Program-made: the position numbers and the translations under genes | Assembly (NCBI GenBank): GCA_019843655.1 | Contig: JACDQD010000006.1 | Coordinates: 7,804,034 to 7,868,033, forward strand | Direction: 5' to 3' | DNA from: Lethocerus indicus | Taxonomy: Eukaryota > Arthropoda > Insecta > Hemiptera > Belostomatidae | Length of the DNA: 64,000 nucleotides | Part shown: positions 11,728 through 22,611 of the stretch, piece by piece | Position numbering within the stretch: the stretch's first letter is position 1 | Layout of the letters: each line of letters starts with the position of its first letter | Notes under the pieces: generated by a model | The model's database searches: none | Seen by the model: only the letters and a program-made list of their open reading frames with translations | What the model was told of the DNA's origin: nothing

Positions 11728-11854
11728 CTGAAAGAAGGAGTGGGATAAGCTTGGGCTGAGCAAACTAGAGACATTGTCATACCAACAGACATTGATTTCT
11801 TCATGCTTCCAATGTCACTGTCTTTTACTCTGGGTGATATGCTTGTTTGAGACT
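11728..11854 (-). CDS. Dscam1: Exon 6.31
   Basis: 127 nt, acceptor gatgtag|AGTC, donor TTCAG|gtacca. It encodes ESQTSISPRVKDSDIGSM and then TMSLVCSAQAYPTPSFR. Ser replaces the Pro usually found at position 2. The SISPR start resembles the SMSPR of 6.32. Confidence 0.92.
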
Positions 11855-11896
11855 CTACATCAACCACATAATTGTTATTTTAATAAAATAACTGAC

Positions 11897-12020
11897 CTGA
11901 AATTAGGAAGAGGATGCCCCTGCCCTGGACATAACATTGATATGGGTGTTTGTTGTACCTTAGAAAATACAGAACTTTTCTCTACTGGAGGGATGTTAGG
12001 AGCCATACCATTTACAGGCT
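11897..12020 (-). CDS. Dscam1: Exon 6.30
   Basis: 124 nt, acceptor taacag|AGCC, donor TTCAG|gtcagt. It encodes EPVNGMAPNIPPVEKSSVF and then ISMLCPGQGHPLPNFR. Only 42 nt separate it from 6.31, too little for a normal intron between them. Confidence 0.93.
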
Positions 12021-12211
12021 CTGTTAGAAAATAAAATAAGGAGTATAAATAATGAATCAAGCCATTACATGTTCCTAACATTAAAAGTTTTAGTTTCATG
12101 AAAATGACCAATAATTTTAATTGTTATTAACGGGAATGTCTGTTTTATCAATGGAGCAATTAATTCATGTAATGACTTTAACAGTTGTAATTTTAATTCT
12201 AATTTATTCAC

Positions 12212-12335
12212 CTGAATGCTGGCAATGGGTAAGCTTGTGCCTCACACAAGAGACTGTAGAAACCACCAGATATCCATTCAAAAGAGTCCGATTTGGCAGA
12301 CTTTGGAAACTTTGGAGAGACTCGACCAACTGGCT
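12212..12335 (-). CDS. Dscam1: Exon 6.29
   Basis: 124 nt, acceptor gtgcag|AGCC, donor TTCAG|gtgaat. It encodes EPVGRVSPKFPKSAKSD and then GFYSLLCEAQAYPLPAFR, with the Ig3 Cys in place. Confidence 0.93.
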
Positions 12336-12686
12336 CTGCACCCACACAATATTTCCTACCTTCAATACCTCTCACCGTAAAGGAGAATAATATCACATGT
12401 GGATTTATAAATAATTTAATGAGTCTCTTCAGTCAATAATAATTTAAAGATATTTTTAACTGATTACTACACATGTGTGTTTAAAGGGTAAGAATTATAG
12501 AATAAAATGTTCTCAAAATGCTAAATTATTGGCAACACTATTTTCATTTAAACAATTTATCAAAAAGTATATTTGCATAATTATATTAAGAGGTAGAAAT
12601 ATTTTTCATATTTTAAACATAATTAATTCTTTACACTAACTATTTCTTTATATGAATATGCCAAATAACATTTTACCCTAAATTAC
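12336..12686 (-). other. Intron between 6.28 and 6.29
   Basis: 351 nt of AT-rich spacer with nothing recognisable. Confidence 0.6.
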
Positions 12687-12810
12687 CTTATTGAAGGAAC
12701 GGGGTACCCTTGGGCTTGACAAAGAAGACCAAAACCTTGCCCTGAATAACGGATGTATGATGAAATTTTAGTGTCACTTGAAAATGTTGGTACTTTAACG
12801 CCAACTGGTT
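12687..12810 (-). CDS. Dscam1: Exon 6.28
   Basis: 124 nt, acceptor gtttag|AACC, donor AATAAG|gtaatt. It encodes EPVGVKVPTFSSDTKISSY and then FGLLCQAQGYPVPSIR. Ile replaces the usual Phe before the split Arg codon. It is closest to 6.25 (VKxPTFS, FGLxCQAQGYPVPS). Confidence 0.93.
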
Positions 12811-14052
12811 CTAAACAAAGAATTACTTCTATAGAATTATATCTGATAGATCCTTACAGAAGATATCAAAGAAAACGCCTATTAGACAAATATTTATGAA
12901 TTAACTGAGCACTAAAACATGTAAAGAACTAGATAAACTAGATAAAAAGCCCATCTGAATACATTAACATTGTAAATTCAATTCAAACAACTATTTCTCT
13001 GTGAAATGTAAAAAATGTTTATAAATCAGAAAGCCAACGGAAAATTGAAGGTTTGGTCCTTAAGTAGACAAGCATACGTCAAATAAAATTTGTCTAGAAA
13101 ACATTAAATGTATCCACAGGACCCCTAAAGACAGAATTCAGCAGACAGCCTAAACAATACTTTGCCAGATGAATTAATACAACAAAAGTTTGTAATACCC
13201 AAAAGTTATATACCCTTTATGCACGTGTAGTAAATGATAAATGTCTTCCAAATTCCAGCATGATTTTTGTTAAAGATGATTAAACCATTCCTAGCCCAGC
13301 CAGAAATAATTAAATTAACTATTTATTTTAGAAAAGAACAGAGATAAGTAAAACCCATGAAAAGGCAGGTATTAATAACACTGATGTTTAATCATAGAGT
13401 GCTAAGAAGCCCTTCACCAATTCATCAATGAAGATGGCCTAAACAAGTATAAATTCAACACAACGATAGCCAATTAAATAGAAATTAAATGTTCACATTT
13501 GTTTAGATGGTGTACCATCTCATTGTAATACCATATAATAAAGTACGATAAATTTATATAAATACTTTAGGTTTTTATGTTAATATACTGAGAAAAGAAA
13601 TACCTATGTAATAAGGTTGGTACTAAATGACAGCAGTTACTAACTGAATTGAGGAATTACAATTTATAGTTATATAAGTAAAATATATATAAGAATTTAC
13701 CATGAACAAATACTAATCGATTTATAAAGATTTTTACTATTCAATGTAATTATATTACTAAAATTCAATTATGTGTGTAGTTTTCATTATTAATTTCATT
13801 GAGAGTTCCCAAAAATACACTATCAGTAAATCTTTTCTATCTAGATCAACAATAAAACTAATGGACAAATGTATTGTTTATACAAAATGCAGGGGAGAAC
13901 AGAAACTGTGCAGCTTAAGAAACAAAAAAGGGATAAAAGTAAAATATTAAAATAATCTCTTCAAACATCAAATTTCCCTTTTAATTCAACTCATGACTTA
14001 AATGTGAATGATTATTTAAATTTTGTATTGTTTGTAGTGTCAATTTACTTAC
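12811..14052 (-). other. Intron between 6.27 and 6.28
   Basis: 1.24 kb of AT-rich spacer. No live or dead exon 6 copy was recognised. Confidence 0.6.
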
Positions 14053-14176
14053 TTGAATGTAGGAATAGGATAGGCCTGGGCTGAACAGAATAAATCAATA
14101 GACTGATCAACGTTGCGATAAAAAAGACCACTTTTGTTGTCAGAAGAAAACTTAGGAGGCCTTGAACCTACAGGGT
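14053..14176 (-). CDS. Dscam1: Exon 6.27, junction Lys instead of Arg
   Basis: 124 nt, acceptor tgacag|ACCC, strong donor TTCAA|gtaagt. It encodes DPVGSRPPKFSSDNKSG and then IDLFCSAQAYPIPTF. The exon ends AA, so the junction codon with exon 7 becomes AAG (Lys) where every other variant gives AGG (Arg). Confidence 0.92.
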
Positions 14177-14332
14177 CTGTCAAGGAAATTTAAGTTGCAT
14201 TTCATTTACAGTCCAGTGATATGTTTGCAATCATTACATGTAATCTGATATAGGACCCCAAGTGTTATAAAAATTCTACATTTAAACTTGTAGGTATTTT
14301 TACAAAAAAAATATTAAGGAACAACTTAAAAA

Positions 14333-14336
14333 TACA

Positions 14337-14370
<34 letters not shown>

Positions 14371-14380
14371 CATAGATATA
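14333..14380. repeat. (TA)n microsatellite
   Basis: Imperfect TA/TG dinucleotide tract between 6.26 and 6.27. Confidence 0.9.
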
Positions 14381-14456
14381 CAATACAAATATTTTAACTG
14401 TTACAGTCTGTTGGCAAACATTACCTGACCTTAACATATATGTAAAATAGCAATAC

Positions 14457-14580
14457 CTGAAAGACGGAATGGGAAAACCCTGTGCTTGACAAAGGAGTGC
14501 AAGATTTTGCCTGTAATCTCGAACATAACTACTGCTTGTAGCATCATGTGAAAACACAGGTTTTTTTGCTCCAACTGGGT
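14457..14580 (-). CDS. Dscam1: Exon 6.26
   Basis: 124 nt, acceptor tggtag|ACCC, donor TTCAG|gtattg. It encodes DPVGAKKPVFSHDATSSSY and then LALLCQAQGFPIPSFR. It shows the consensus form of the family: acidic start, Pro-Val-Gly and Cys-Gln-Ala-Gln-Gly. Confidence 0.95.
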
Positions 14581-14860
14581 CTACCAATGAAAATACTTCT
14601 AAGATCTTTATCATATTTATAATGATTATGATTAATAAGGGACATTTAGTGTAATTTTAATTTAAATAAAAGTAACACTGCTGAGTAAATGTGTTTCTCT
14701 AGATTTAATATGAGATTTACAGTTCTTGGATATACAATTAAAGCATCAACCTGTATGAAAATGTTCTCAAATGAAGGAAACAATTTACATGTTTGAATGA
14801 CTTAGTTCTTATTAAAACATGTTCTTTATTATACTATATTAACTGTGAGACGAATCTCAC

Positions 14861-14984
14861 CTGAATGATGGAACTGGATACCCTTGTGCTTGACAAAATA
14901 AACCAAAAGTGGAGCCAGATAATCTTGAGAATGAATTCACCTTGTCATCATTCGAAAATGTAGGTAATTTCACTCCAACGGGGT
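14861..14984 (-). CDS. Dscam1: Exon 6.25
   Basis: 124 nt, acceptor tctctag|ACCC, donor TTCAG|gtgaga. It encodes DPVGVKLPTFSNDDKVNS and then FGLFCQAQGYPVPSFR, a close paralogue of 6.28. Confidence 0.95.
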
Positions 14985-16073
14985 CTAGAGATAGTTTTGA
15001 TAGTTATGAATTTATATAAAATTCTATCATATATTGTTCTATAAAAATGTTGCTTTATTATGAAAGATCATAAATAATGCTATGAAATGTATCATATTTG
15101 AAAAATATAGAATTAATATTTTTCACAAATATCTATTAATATTTCAATTCATAATTTATTTTATGACATTGTTTATGGATCAAAGCAGTATATCAGAAAT
15201 ATTGAATTCATAATTATGCATTATTCACATAATGGTAATTTAGTAATAGTAAATAAGAGTATAGGCAAGAAAAGTGTTAACCCATATTTGCTATGATGTA
15301 AATAAGATATATGAATAATTCATTTCCAACCAGTTTTCATTCATTTTTAATAATTATCAATTGACCTCAACATTAACATTTTTAAATCCTTTTCAGTGAG
15401 TTATTCAACTGCTGCTAGTAGCGTAGAATTCTTACTATATAAATTGTTGTGTGGATTATTAACAGCAACATAATTTAGTTTTAAAGAAAGGAAATGGGAC
15501 TCATCTTCTGAAAACACCTTCAATGTTACATGGCCTTCAGGACAATACACTATTAAATATAAACAATGGCCTAACCACAAACTTAAGGAATGGACCTAAT
15601 AAAACTCCAAACATATGCTAAACTTTTAAATAAAATTGTGAATATGATCTATAATAGATAACTGCCATTATATTTTTAAAAATCCAGATGGAAGACTGGT
15701 GTCTACATTATCAAATTAAATTTTGAACTTGTTCATTAACATCCTATGATGTTAATCAATTTTGACTTATTTATGGAAAGACCCGAGTAAAATTAAAATA
15801 AGTATCAGATAAAAATACTGAATTAGAATGAAGTTCTAGTAATGCATATAAAACATGTTAAAAAAAATTATAACTCTTAATTCAACTTTAATTGTAAAAT
15901 TATGCTTCAATGATATCATTCACAGTAATTAATAAAATCAATAGAGAGCTGTGACAATTTCAAGCATCATTCATTTCAAATGAAATTAATCTTTTAAAAT
16001 TCAGTTTTTTGGATTTAAGAACAAACTTATTTGAAATTACATGCTGTCAATTTACCAAGAAAACACTGCATAC
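14985..16073 (-). other. Intron between 6.24 and 6.25
   Basis: 1.09 kb, AT-rich, no recognisable exon copy or repeat. Confidence 0.6.
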
Positions 16074-16191
16074 CTAAATGAAGGCAAAGGGTATCCCTGA
16101 CCCTGGCATAGCAATGCAAATCCTTCATTCAATTTTCGGAAATTAAAACTTCCTTTTGCTCCCACAGTTGGAGTTTTAGCACCAACTGGTT
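16074..16191 (-). CDS. Dscam1: Exon 6.24 (shortest variant)
   Basis: 118 nt, two codons shorter than the usual 124. Acceptor gaacag|AACC, donor TTTAG|gtatgc. It encodes EPVGAKTPTVGAKGSFNF and then FALLCQGQGYPLPSFR. Confidence 0.94.
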
Positions 16192-16348
16192 CTGTTCATA
16201 CAACATAAATCTTAATACATATTGAGATCATAATTGTTATCAATTTTAACTGTAACTGTTGATGTCTAAATTGAGCATCTATATTGTCTGTACTATTAAA
16301 ATATTAATATTCTACTGTTAGCTAATGTCAATATCTAATTAAACATAC

Positions 16349-16472
16349 CTAAATGTTGGGATAGGGAAGCCTTGAGCAAGACAAAAGATTGAAAAGGGTT
16401 GGTTTTGACGCTTTACAATAATTCTTCCTTTATTATCCTCCCCAACTGCAGGCATTTTACTGCCCATTGGTT
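16349..16472 (-). CDS. Dscam1: Exon 6.23
   Basis: 124 nt, acceptor ctttag|AACC, donor TTTAG|gtatgt. It encodes EPMGSKMPAVGEDNKGR and then FSIFCLAQGFPIPTFR. Its 3' end is the best visible match (18 of 19 bases) to the inverted fragment at 28944-28984. Confidence 0.94.
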
Positions 16473-16542
16473 CTAAAGAAGAATAATTCATGTTTTTGAA
16501 CCCATATAAAGTCTACTAGATATTTTTATATATTTTTAATAC

Positions 16543-16666
16543 CTGAATGTGGGAACAGGGAATGCCTGGGTGTGGCAAAACACAGTAAGGTCTTGATGAG
16601 CAGCACGAAATATAGTGCGAGTTTTATCATCTGCAGAGAAGGCAGGAGCTTTTGCACCCATTGGAT
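16543..16666 (-). CDS. Dscam1: Exon 6.22
   Basis: 124 nt, acceptor cttcag|ATCC, donor TTCAG|gtatta. It encodes DPMGAKAPAFSADDKTR and then LTVFCHTQAFPVPTFR. It lies 70 nt from 6.23 and shares the PMG start with 6.21, 6.23, 6.18 and 6.19. Confidence 0.94.
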
Positions 16667-16890
16667 CTGAAGTCATTTAGTATATTTATAATATTCAAAA
16701 TGAATTATTTTTATGGAATCTTATTTATCCCGTATAATCAGAAAAATATAATTTCCTCTATAAACTCAAAATTACTTCTAGAAAAAATTGTATTATTTAT
16801 TTTCATATTGGGTTTTCACTGTGAAATAAACCACTACTTACGAGACATTAAATGTATTAATTATTAAATATAATTTGTTTTAAATCATAC

Positions 16891-17011
16891 CTGAATGAGG
16901 GAACAGGATAGGCCTGAGCTTGCACTATTAAAGAGAACCCTGAACCAGACTTTTGAACCACAATACTGCCTTTAGTGGCAGGAATAGTTGGTGCCTTCAC
17001 GCCCATTGGGT
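16891..17011 (-). CDS. Dscam1: Exon 6.21, lacks the Ig cysteine
   Basis: 121 nt, acceptor ttacag|ACCC, donor TTCAG|gtatga. It encodes DPMGVKAPTIPATKGSIVV and then FSLIVQAQAYPVPSFR. The codon aligned with the invariant Cys is GTG (Val). The exon otherwise has an open frame, the right length and good splice sites. An isoform using it would leave the Ig3 Cys from exon 7 unpaired. It could be a decaying exon or a tolerated variant. Confidence 0.85.
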
Positions 17012-17795
17012 CTGTAATGGTTTAGCCATGTTTCCATGATTAAGTAGATTCAATTAATTTTAAATGATAATTTAAATGAAACGGAATTTAAAAATTTGTT
17101 TAATAACTTTGGAAAATTCAGTAATATCTTATAATGACGTGTTGCGTATAATTGGAAAAAGTATATACAATTAATTTTTGTTAGTGCACATGATAACATG
17201 AAAATTTTCCGAAAATGATATCAGCATAGTATCCCACAAAACAAACTTTCATTACTAATTAGATCATAGTAGGAATGTAATAAATGTTTCTTTTACATTG
17301 CATTAATATAATTATTGATATGTATCAAATTTTTGATCACATAAACCCTGTTTATTTACTACAGTTTTATTACTCCTGAGATTCACAAAGTACCTAACTA
17401 TAACAGGAATACTAACTTATAATATTCACTTCTTATGAACCCTAAGCACAATCCCTGAGTTCATCCACATTAATATAAAAAAAGTCCATCCAATTCCTGC
17501 TTTTACAACTACCACATACCTAGCCACACATTTACCAATAAATTTGTAAAATAATGCACTATACTACTACATTACAAATAATGGAGAATTGGACTATGAA
17601 TTTTTGGCTATGTACCTAACTCACTAGACATGAAAAAACAGGTACAGCAGTTCATAAATAATACATCAATATCCAGCCCATAAAAGATAGTAAGTCAACT
17701 AATTGCACAAATAAACAATAATCAATATCCTTCCCTCTTAGTGAAGAAAGATATGAAAACACATAATGAAAACTATGACCAAAAACAAATATTAC
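17012..17795 (-). other. Intron between 6.20 and 6.21
   Basis: 784 nt of AT-rich spacer with no recognisable exon copy. Confidence 0.6.
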
Positions 17796-17919
17796 CTGAA
17801 GGATGGTACAGGAAACCCTTGAGCTGGACACAACAATCCAAAACTTTGACCTTTCTGTTTAACAAACCATAGTGATTTAGTTTCTAAAGAGAATGCAGGA
17901 CTTTTACTGCCCACGGGTT
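17796..17919 (-). CDS. Dscam1: Exon 6.20
   Basis: 124 nt, acceptor tctag|AACCC, donor TTCAG|gtaata. It encodes EPVGSKSPAFSLETKSLWF and then FGLLCPAQGFPVPSFR. It is a clear paralogue of 6.10 (SPAFSLE/GPAFSLE, FVKQ/FIKQ). Each has a second exon-like copy about 55 nt downstream: live 6.9 in one case, a relic here. Confidence 0.95.
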
Positions 17920-17974
17920 CTAGATTAAAATCAAAATTAATATTTTAATTAAGAAAAGGTTTCATGTGACAAAC

Positions 17975-18060
17975 CTGAATGGTGGGAGAGGGAAGTTTAG
18001 ATTTGTCAAATAATCACAAACCAGAAATCGACATTGGATAAACTATTCCACCATTCCATG
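17975..18060 (-). pseudogene. Dead exon 6 relic next to 6.20
   Basis: The + strand still shows the donor-side cctgaatg(g/a)tggga pattern and, further in, aaccagaaatcgac, aligning with 6.9 (23457-23580). Small deletions break the frame, and the 5' half and acceptor are not recognisable. It is a decayed duplicate of the 6.9 type. Confidence 0.75.
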
Positions 18061-19201
18061 GAAACATTTGCCAAGTTAAATAATTTTCAATGTGTATTAT
18101 ATTTTATGAATCCTTAACTATTAACTGATCACACATTCTTATTTCACAAGAAAAGAAAAATGAAACAGAAAAAAAATAAATTCAAGATGACAAAATTCTC
18201 AATATTTATTTGTGAAAATAAATTAACATTCGTCATTTAGGGACTTCAGAAATGAAAAAGCCCAACCTTCTTATGAGGTCTCCTGGGCCTGGTGCCAACC
18301 CTAGTTTCAGTATACGCTTATTCCAACTTCAGGGGTTAAACTGAAGCTCAACCACCTGAGGCCCGCTTATATAAACTGCCCCCCATGTCCTAATTGGTTA
18401 GATTAGGTTAGTTGTTAGCAGTCACCCTATCAACATTGCTCATATGATATTAACAACAATAATTTGAAAAATATTAAATACTAATGAATAACTATTTAGA
18501 AACCAGAATTAATAATGTCTCATATAATCAAAAACAACTCATACCAGTGTACAACAAAAATCCTGGCGTACATAAAAAAATAGTTTAATCTAACCTAAAA
18601 TATCTCAAAACCTATTATTTCATTTATAAATTTCAATACATGCTCTTGTTCATTGGCAGAGCTGGGACAACAAACTAGGGACTTGCCTCAGGTAAACAAT
18701 AGGAAGGGACACCAAATGAGTGACAATAAATTAATAAGTGACTTTTTTACTTAATTCTTAAATATTTTGTTCTCCAAATTGTAGTTAGGGGCGAAAATTT
18801 ATCCTCCTGCCTCAGGTGAAAATACCTCTAGGTCCAGTTTTGCTCATAGGCTTCCTCAAAATAACGAATTTTCAATGTTCTCTCCTTATTTCATTGTGTT
18901 CATTCCTGACAATTAAGTACATTTCTAAATTGAATTCTCAACTTGGTCCTAATTGTGATCATTCACATTTTTTGAGTTGTTGATTATATTTTGGCTTTGC
19001 CTATTCACCAAAATTATATCGATTTTCTCTGTATACTGAAACTTCTCCATTGGATTAAAACCCTGTGTATTTTAATACTAGCTCTGATAAAAGATAATCG
19101 TTAGCAGGTTCATTTAAATGCATTTCTGTGATTGACATTCAAATATAAAAGGAATTTTACAATTCTCAATCATATTAGAGACATTGCAATATCTCACATA
19201 C
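18061..19201 (-). other. Intron between 6.19 and 6.20
   Basis: 1.1 kb spacer. The segments near 18240-18420 and 18650-18850 are less AT-rich (for example cacctgaggcccgcttatat and two tgcctcaggt copies) and look like old repeat fragments, but no family was recognised. Confidence 0.45.
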
Positions 19202-19325
19202 CTAAATGATGGGACAGGAAAACCTTGTGCTTGACAAAGTATGTTCAGTGAAGTGCCTTCATGTTTATTCATCATCCTCCATTTGAATTCATCTCCTACA
19301 TTTGGACTTTTGCTTCCCATTGGTT
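19202..19325 (-). CDS. Dscam1: Exon 6.19
   Basis: 124 nt, acceptor gaacag|AACC, donor TTTAG|gtatgt. It encodes EPMGSKSPNVGDEFKWRM and then LNILCQAQGFPVPSFR. Confidence 0.95.
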
Positions 19326-20258
19326 CTGTTCCAGAATGCCCAAATTCATAAATATATTTAGTATTTTTCAGAGAAGACGTTTTAAGGAATAACTCAAGAA
19401 TTATCCTGCGTTCTAACACCTTTTTTAATAAACAAATATCATGTTCAACAAGAGATAAGGATGAATGGTTATGGCAATTGACTCAGTTTTTGATAGTTGA
19501 AGGTTTCACTATTGCCTTGGAAATACCATATCGTGCCCTAGGTGTATTAAGGGAAATCCTCTAAATTGAGAGTGGTCAAGGCACCTAAGTAATATATAGT
19601 ATGGTATTTGGCTTTGTACTTCATTTTGGACACCTGATGAATAGATTATCTAAGAACACACACTACTACATCATGCTTCTTATTGATTACCAGCAGAATT
19701 TCAATCACTTGAGTAATCAACTAACATATATTTCCTTATACAATAGAATTCCATTGAAGGATACCAACAAATGTTTATCCCAAAACTATTTCACATGTCT
19801 CCATAAATTTGGTGGATGCTTTAAATACATTCAATGAAACTATAAATAATAAAATATAGCGGTACCATCATTCATATTTGCAATTAACTGAAATGTGGGA
19901 ATCAAACCAAGGACTGTGTTCATGTAGGGGTGCTCTTACCTTGTCGATGTATAAGATCACCATTGACACTATACTCTCCAATCAATTGCCCCTTATTTTA
20001 CTAACATTACTAAAGAAGAGATAAAAATATGAGCACCCAGGAGAAATTTCATGTCATTGTAAATATTAATAAAAAAATTAATGAACAAAAGTGATTATAT
20101 GCAATACAAAGTTATAAAAATATAACATCACTTCAAATTATATATCAAACATAATTTATAAATATATTTATCCTTATGTATTTAATTTTTGATTAGTACA
20201 CAATGTTTCCTATATTTAACATTTTTTTTTGTTTATCCAGAACCTTAAGCTTACAAAC
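19326..20258 (-). other. Intron between 6.18 and 6.19
   Basis: 933 nt spacer. Nothing beyond the splice sites was recognised. Confidence 0.6.
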
Positions 20259-20382
20259 CTGAATGATGGGACTGGGAAGGCTTGAGACTGACAGAAAAGA
20301 CTTATACTTTCACCATTATTTCGCTCAATGATTCGAGTTTTTTCATCTTTACCAATTGCAGGTGGTTTTGCTCCCATAGGTT
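20259..20382 (-). CDS. Dscam1: Exon 6.18
   Basis: 124 nt, acceptor atgcag|AACC, donor TTCAG|gtttgt. It encodes EPMGAKPPAIGKDEKTRII and then ISLFCQSQAFPVPSFR. It is closest to 6.22 and 6.23. Confidence 0.95.
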
Positions 20383-20750
20383 CTGCATATTTTCATAATT
20401 AAACCAGTTTTTTATTTATGTTTTATATACCATTAGTGCTTAAAAGATTATGACACTAAAATTTAAAAATATACCTGTGCAAGCAATGATATGAATTCTA
20501 ATATATTATCTTTTATTTATACACCCAAAGATGAATATATTTTTCTTTTAATTTGGTTTATAGCAGATTTGTTAAAGGCTTACTAAATAAATTACAAATG
20601 GAGAAAGAATACTGTAAAATTAATTTATATAAACCTAGTAATTAATCATCCACCAATGATGCACATTTTGATCTACATGAACACTATTGCAGCAAAACAT
20701 TATTGGAATTTAAGACTGTATACTCCAAGCATATTTGTACTTAAATATAA

Positions 20751-20812
<62 letters not shown>

Positions 20813-20945
20813 AGTGATGTCTGTAATTCCAACTTTGTGAGCTCATCTAATTAAGTACTTATTAATTAAATATAGGTTTACCTCTCTTTAAGAAATAAAA
20901 AAAGTGGGGAATTGTTACTTATTTGCATTTACTTTTGCTCATTAC
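20383..20945 (-). other. Intron between 6.17 and 6.18, with TA repeat
   Basis: 563 nt of AT-rich spacer dominated by the TA tract at about 20755-20807. No exon copy was seen. Confidence 0.6.
20755..20807. repeat. (AT)n microsatellite
   Basis: About 50 bp of alternating A and T between 6.17 and 6.18. Confidence 0.95.
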
Positions 20946-21069
20946 CTAAATGATGGGTGAGGGGAACCTTGAGCCTGACAAAGCAATGAGAAACTTTGAC
21001 CGGACTTGCGGGAAATCGTTCTACTTAAATCATCAGAAGAAAAAGTTGGAGCTTTAGCTCCAACTGGCT
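20946..21069 (-). CDS. Dscam1: Exon 6.17
   Basis: 124 nt, acceptor cacag|AGCC, donor TTTAG|gtaatg. It encodes EPVGAKAPTFSSDDLSRT and then FSLLCQAQGSPHPSFR. His replaces the usual Ile, Val or Leu in the PxPSF motif. Confidence 0.94.
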
Positions 21070-21417
21070 CTGTGAAGAAAAATGTTCATGTACTTCTTAA
21101 ATCAAATTTAGGGCAATGTAAAAAATGTTGGTACAGGGATCCTGCTCTGCTTTTATTGAACATTTCTGAAATAGTATGCTATACTTAACATTTGTTCTAG
21201 AGGATAATTCTAGAGGTGGATGAGTTGTGTTTTTTACAGAGAAAAATATCATAAACTAACATAAATACATTTTACATGATAACTATGTGCCTACTTTTCT
21301 CTAATAATGCCTAAATAATCCAAACATTGACTTTCACCTCCATTAAAAGCTTGTGTGTGAATGCAGTGTATTTATTACATTTTTTCTTTTCTCAATAAAA
21401 GGAAAAATTCATCTTAC
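21070..21417 (-). other. Intron between 6.16 and 6.17
   Basis: 348 nt, no other recognisable feature. Confidence 0.6.
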
Positions 21418-21541
21418 CTAAACATCGGTATAGGGAACCCCTGAGCCTGACACAAAACACCAAAACCCTGACCAAGTTTTCTTTCAATGCCACTCCATTT
21501 GACATCAGAAGAAAGAGTAGGGACCTTTGCTCCAACAGGTT
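21418..21541 (-). CDS. Dscam1: Exon 6.16
   Basis: 124 nt, acceptor attag|AACC, donor TTTAG|gtaaga. It encodes EPVGAKVPTLSSDVKWSG and then FGVLCQAQGFPIPMFR. Confidence 0.95.
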
Positions 21542-21691
21542 CTAATATGTTTCCAAAAATTACAACCTCAATATAACTTTAAAAGCCTACCTAATATGAT
21601 TTTCAACGTTATTTCATGTTTTACAAATAAAGTCTTACACTTTTATTAAATAAAATGTAACGATAATCTACAATGACAATTCATACTTTAC

Positions 21692-21815
21692 CTAACTGAA
21701 GGAATTGGGTACCCTTGTGCTTGACAGAAAAGGGAAATGGCACCGACATTTGTTACTTCAAATGATGTTAATTTTGCCTTTGATGACAACATTGGTGGCT
21801 TAGAACCTACAGGGT
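21692..21815 (-). CDS. Dscam1: Exon 6.15
   Basis: 124 nt, acceptor tgacag|ACCC, donor GTTAG|gtaaag. It encodes DPVGSKPPMLSSKAKLTS and then ISLFCQAQGYPIPSVR. Val replaces Phe before the junction Arg. Only 47 nt separate it from 6.14. Confidence 0.94.
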
Positions 21816-21862
21816 CTGTCAATAAATTAAAATATTTATTTTCTACTAAGAGGGTTTATTAC

Positions 21863-21986
21863 CTAAATGAAGGAACTGGAAAACCCTGTGCCTGACAAAG
21901 AAGGTCAAAACTGTTACCAGAATAAGTGTCCAACCAATTAATTCTGTCAGTTTTAGCAATTTTTGGAGGCTTGCTTCCAACAGGAT
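21863..21986 (-). CDS. Dscam1: Exon 6.14
   Basis: 124 nt, acceptor aacag|ATCC, donor TTTAG|gtaata. It encodes DPVGSKPPKIAKTDRINW and then FDLLCQAQGFPVPSFR. It shares DPVGSKPP with its neighbour 6.15. Confidence 0.95.
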
Positions 21987-22069
21987 CTGTTAATGAAATA
22001 TACATGATCTATCTTTGCTTTACACAAATTTGTCATGTAGCACAAATGAATTTGATGATTGCATTTTAC

Positions 22070-22193
22070 CTAAATGATGGCACGGGAAACCCCTGAGCCT
22101 GACATAGAAGATTTTGTTTCCCACCAACTTTAGTCTTTAACCAAATTTTTGTCTCTTGGAAAGGCAAATTTGGTGCTTTTGTCCCAACTGGAT
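22070..22193 (-). CDS. Dscam1: Exon 6.13
   Basis: 124 nt, acceptor aacag|ATCC, donor TTTAG|gtaaaa. It encodes DPVGTKAPNLPFQETKIW and then QNLLCQAQGFPVPSFR. The TKAP, LPxxETK and W positions are shared with 6.12, a recent duplicate. Confidence 0.95.
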
Positions 22194-22307
22194 CTGTTAT
22201 AATAAAAAGTGAACAATTCAAAAACAGTTATACTAAACAAATAAAAAATGTGGTTATATGTAACCACAAGCCGCAACTTACAATTTGGAATATTAAGCAA
22301 GTATTAC

Positions 22308-22431
22308 CTAAATGTAGGAACAGGGAATCCTTGTGCCTGGCAAAGAAGATTATAACCCTGGCCAGAGAGTGTTTCAACCCAGACTTTAGTTTCTTTCAGT
22401 GGTAATTTTGGAGCTTTTGTTCCAACTGGTT
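22308..22431 (-). CDS. Dscam1: Exon 6.12
   Basis: 124 nt, acceptor ttcag|AACC, donor TTTAG|gtaata. It encodes EPVGTKAPKLPLKETKVW and then YNLLCQAQGFPVPTFR. Confidence 0.95.
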
Positions 22432-22487
22432 CTGAATTAATTTGATACCAAACAAAAGTATAAATAATTAAATCCACAATTTATTAC

Positions 22488-22611
22488 CTGAATGTGGGCA
22501 CGGGAAACCCCTGAGACTGACAAAGAAGTCCAAAGCTACTTCCAGTAACTTTATCAAACCAGATTTTTTTTGCTTCTGATACAAATTTTGGACCTTTTGT
22601 TCCAACTGGCT
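22488..22611 (-). CDS. Dscam1: Exon 6.11
   Basis: 124 nt, acceptor tacag|AGCC, donor TTCAG|gtaata. It encodes EPVGTKGPKFVSEAKKIW and then FGLLCQSQGFPVPTFR. It lies 56 nt from 6.12 and, with 6.12 and 6.13, forms a run of related exons. Confidence 0.95.
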
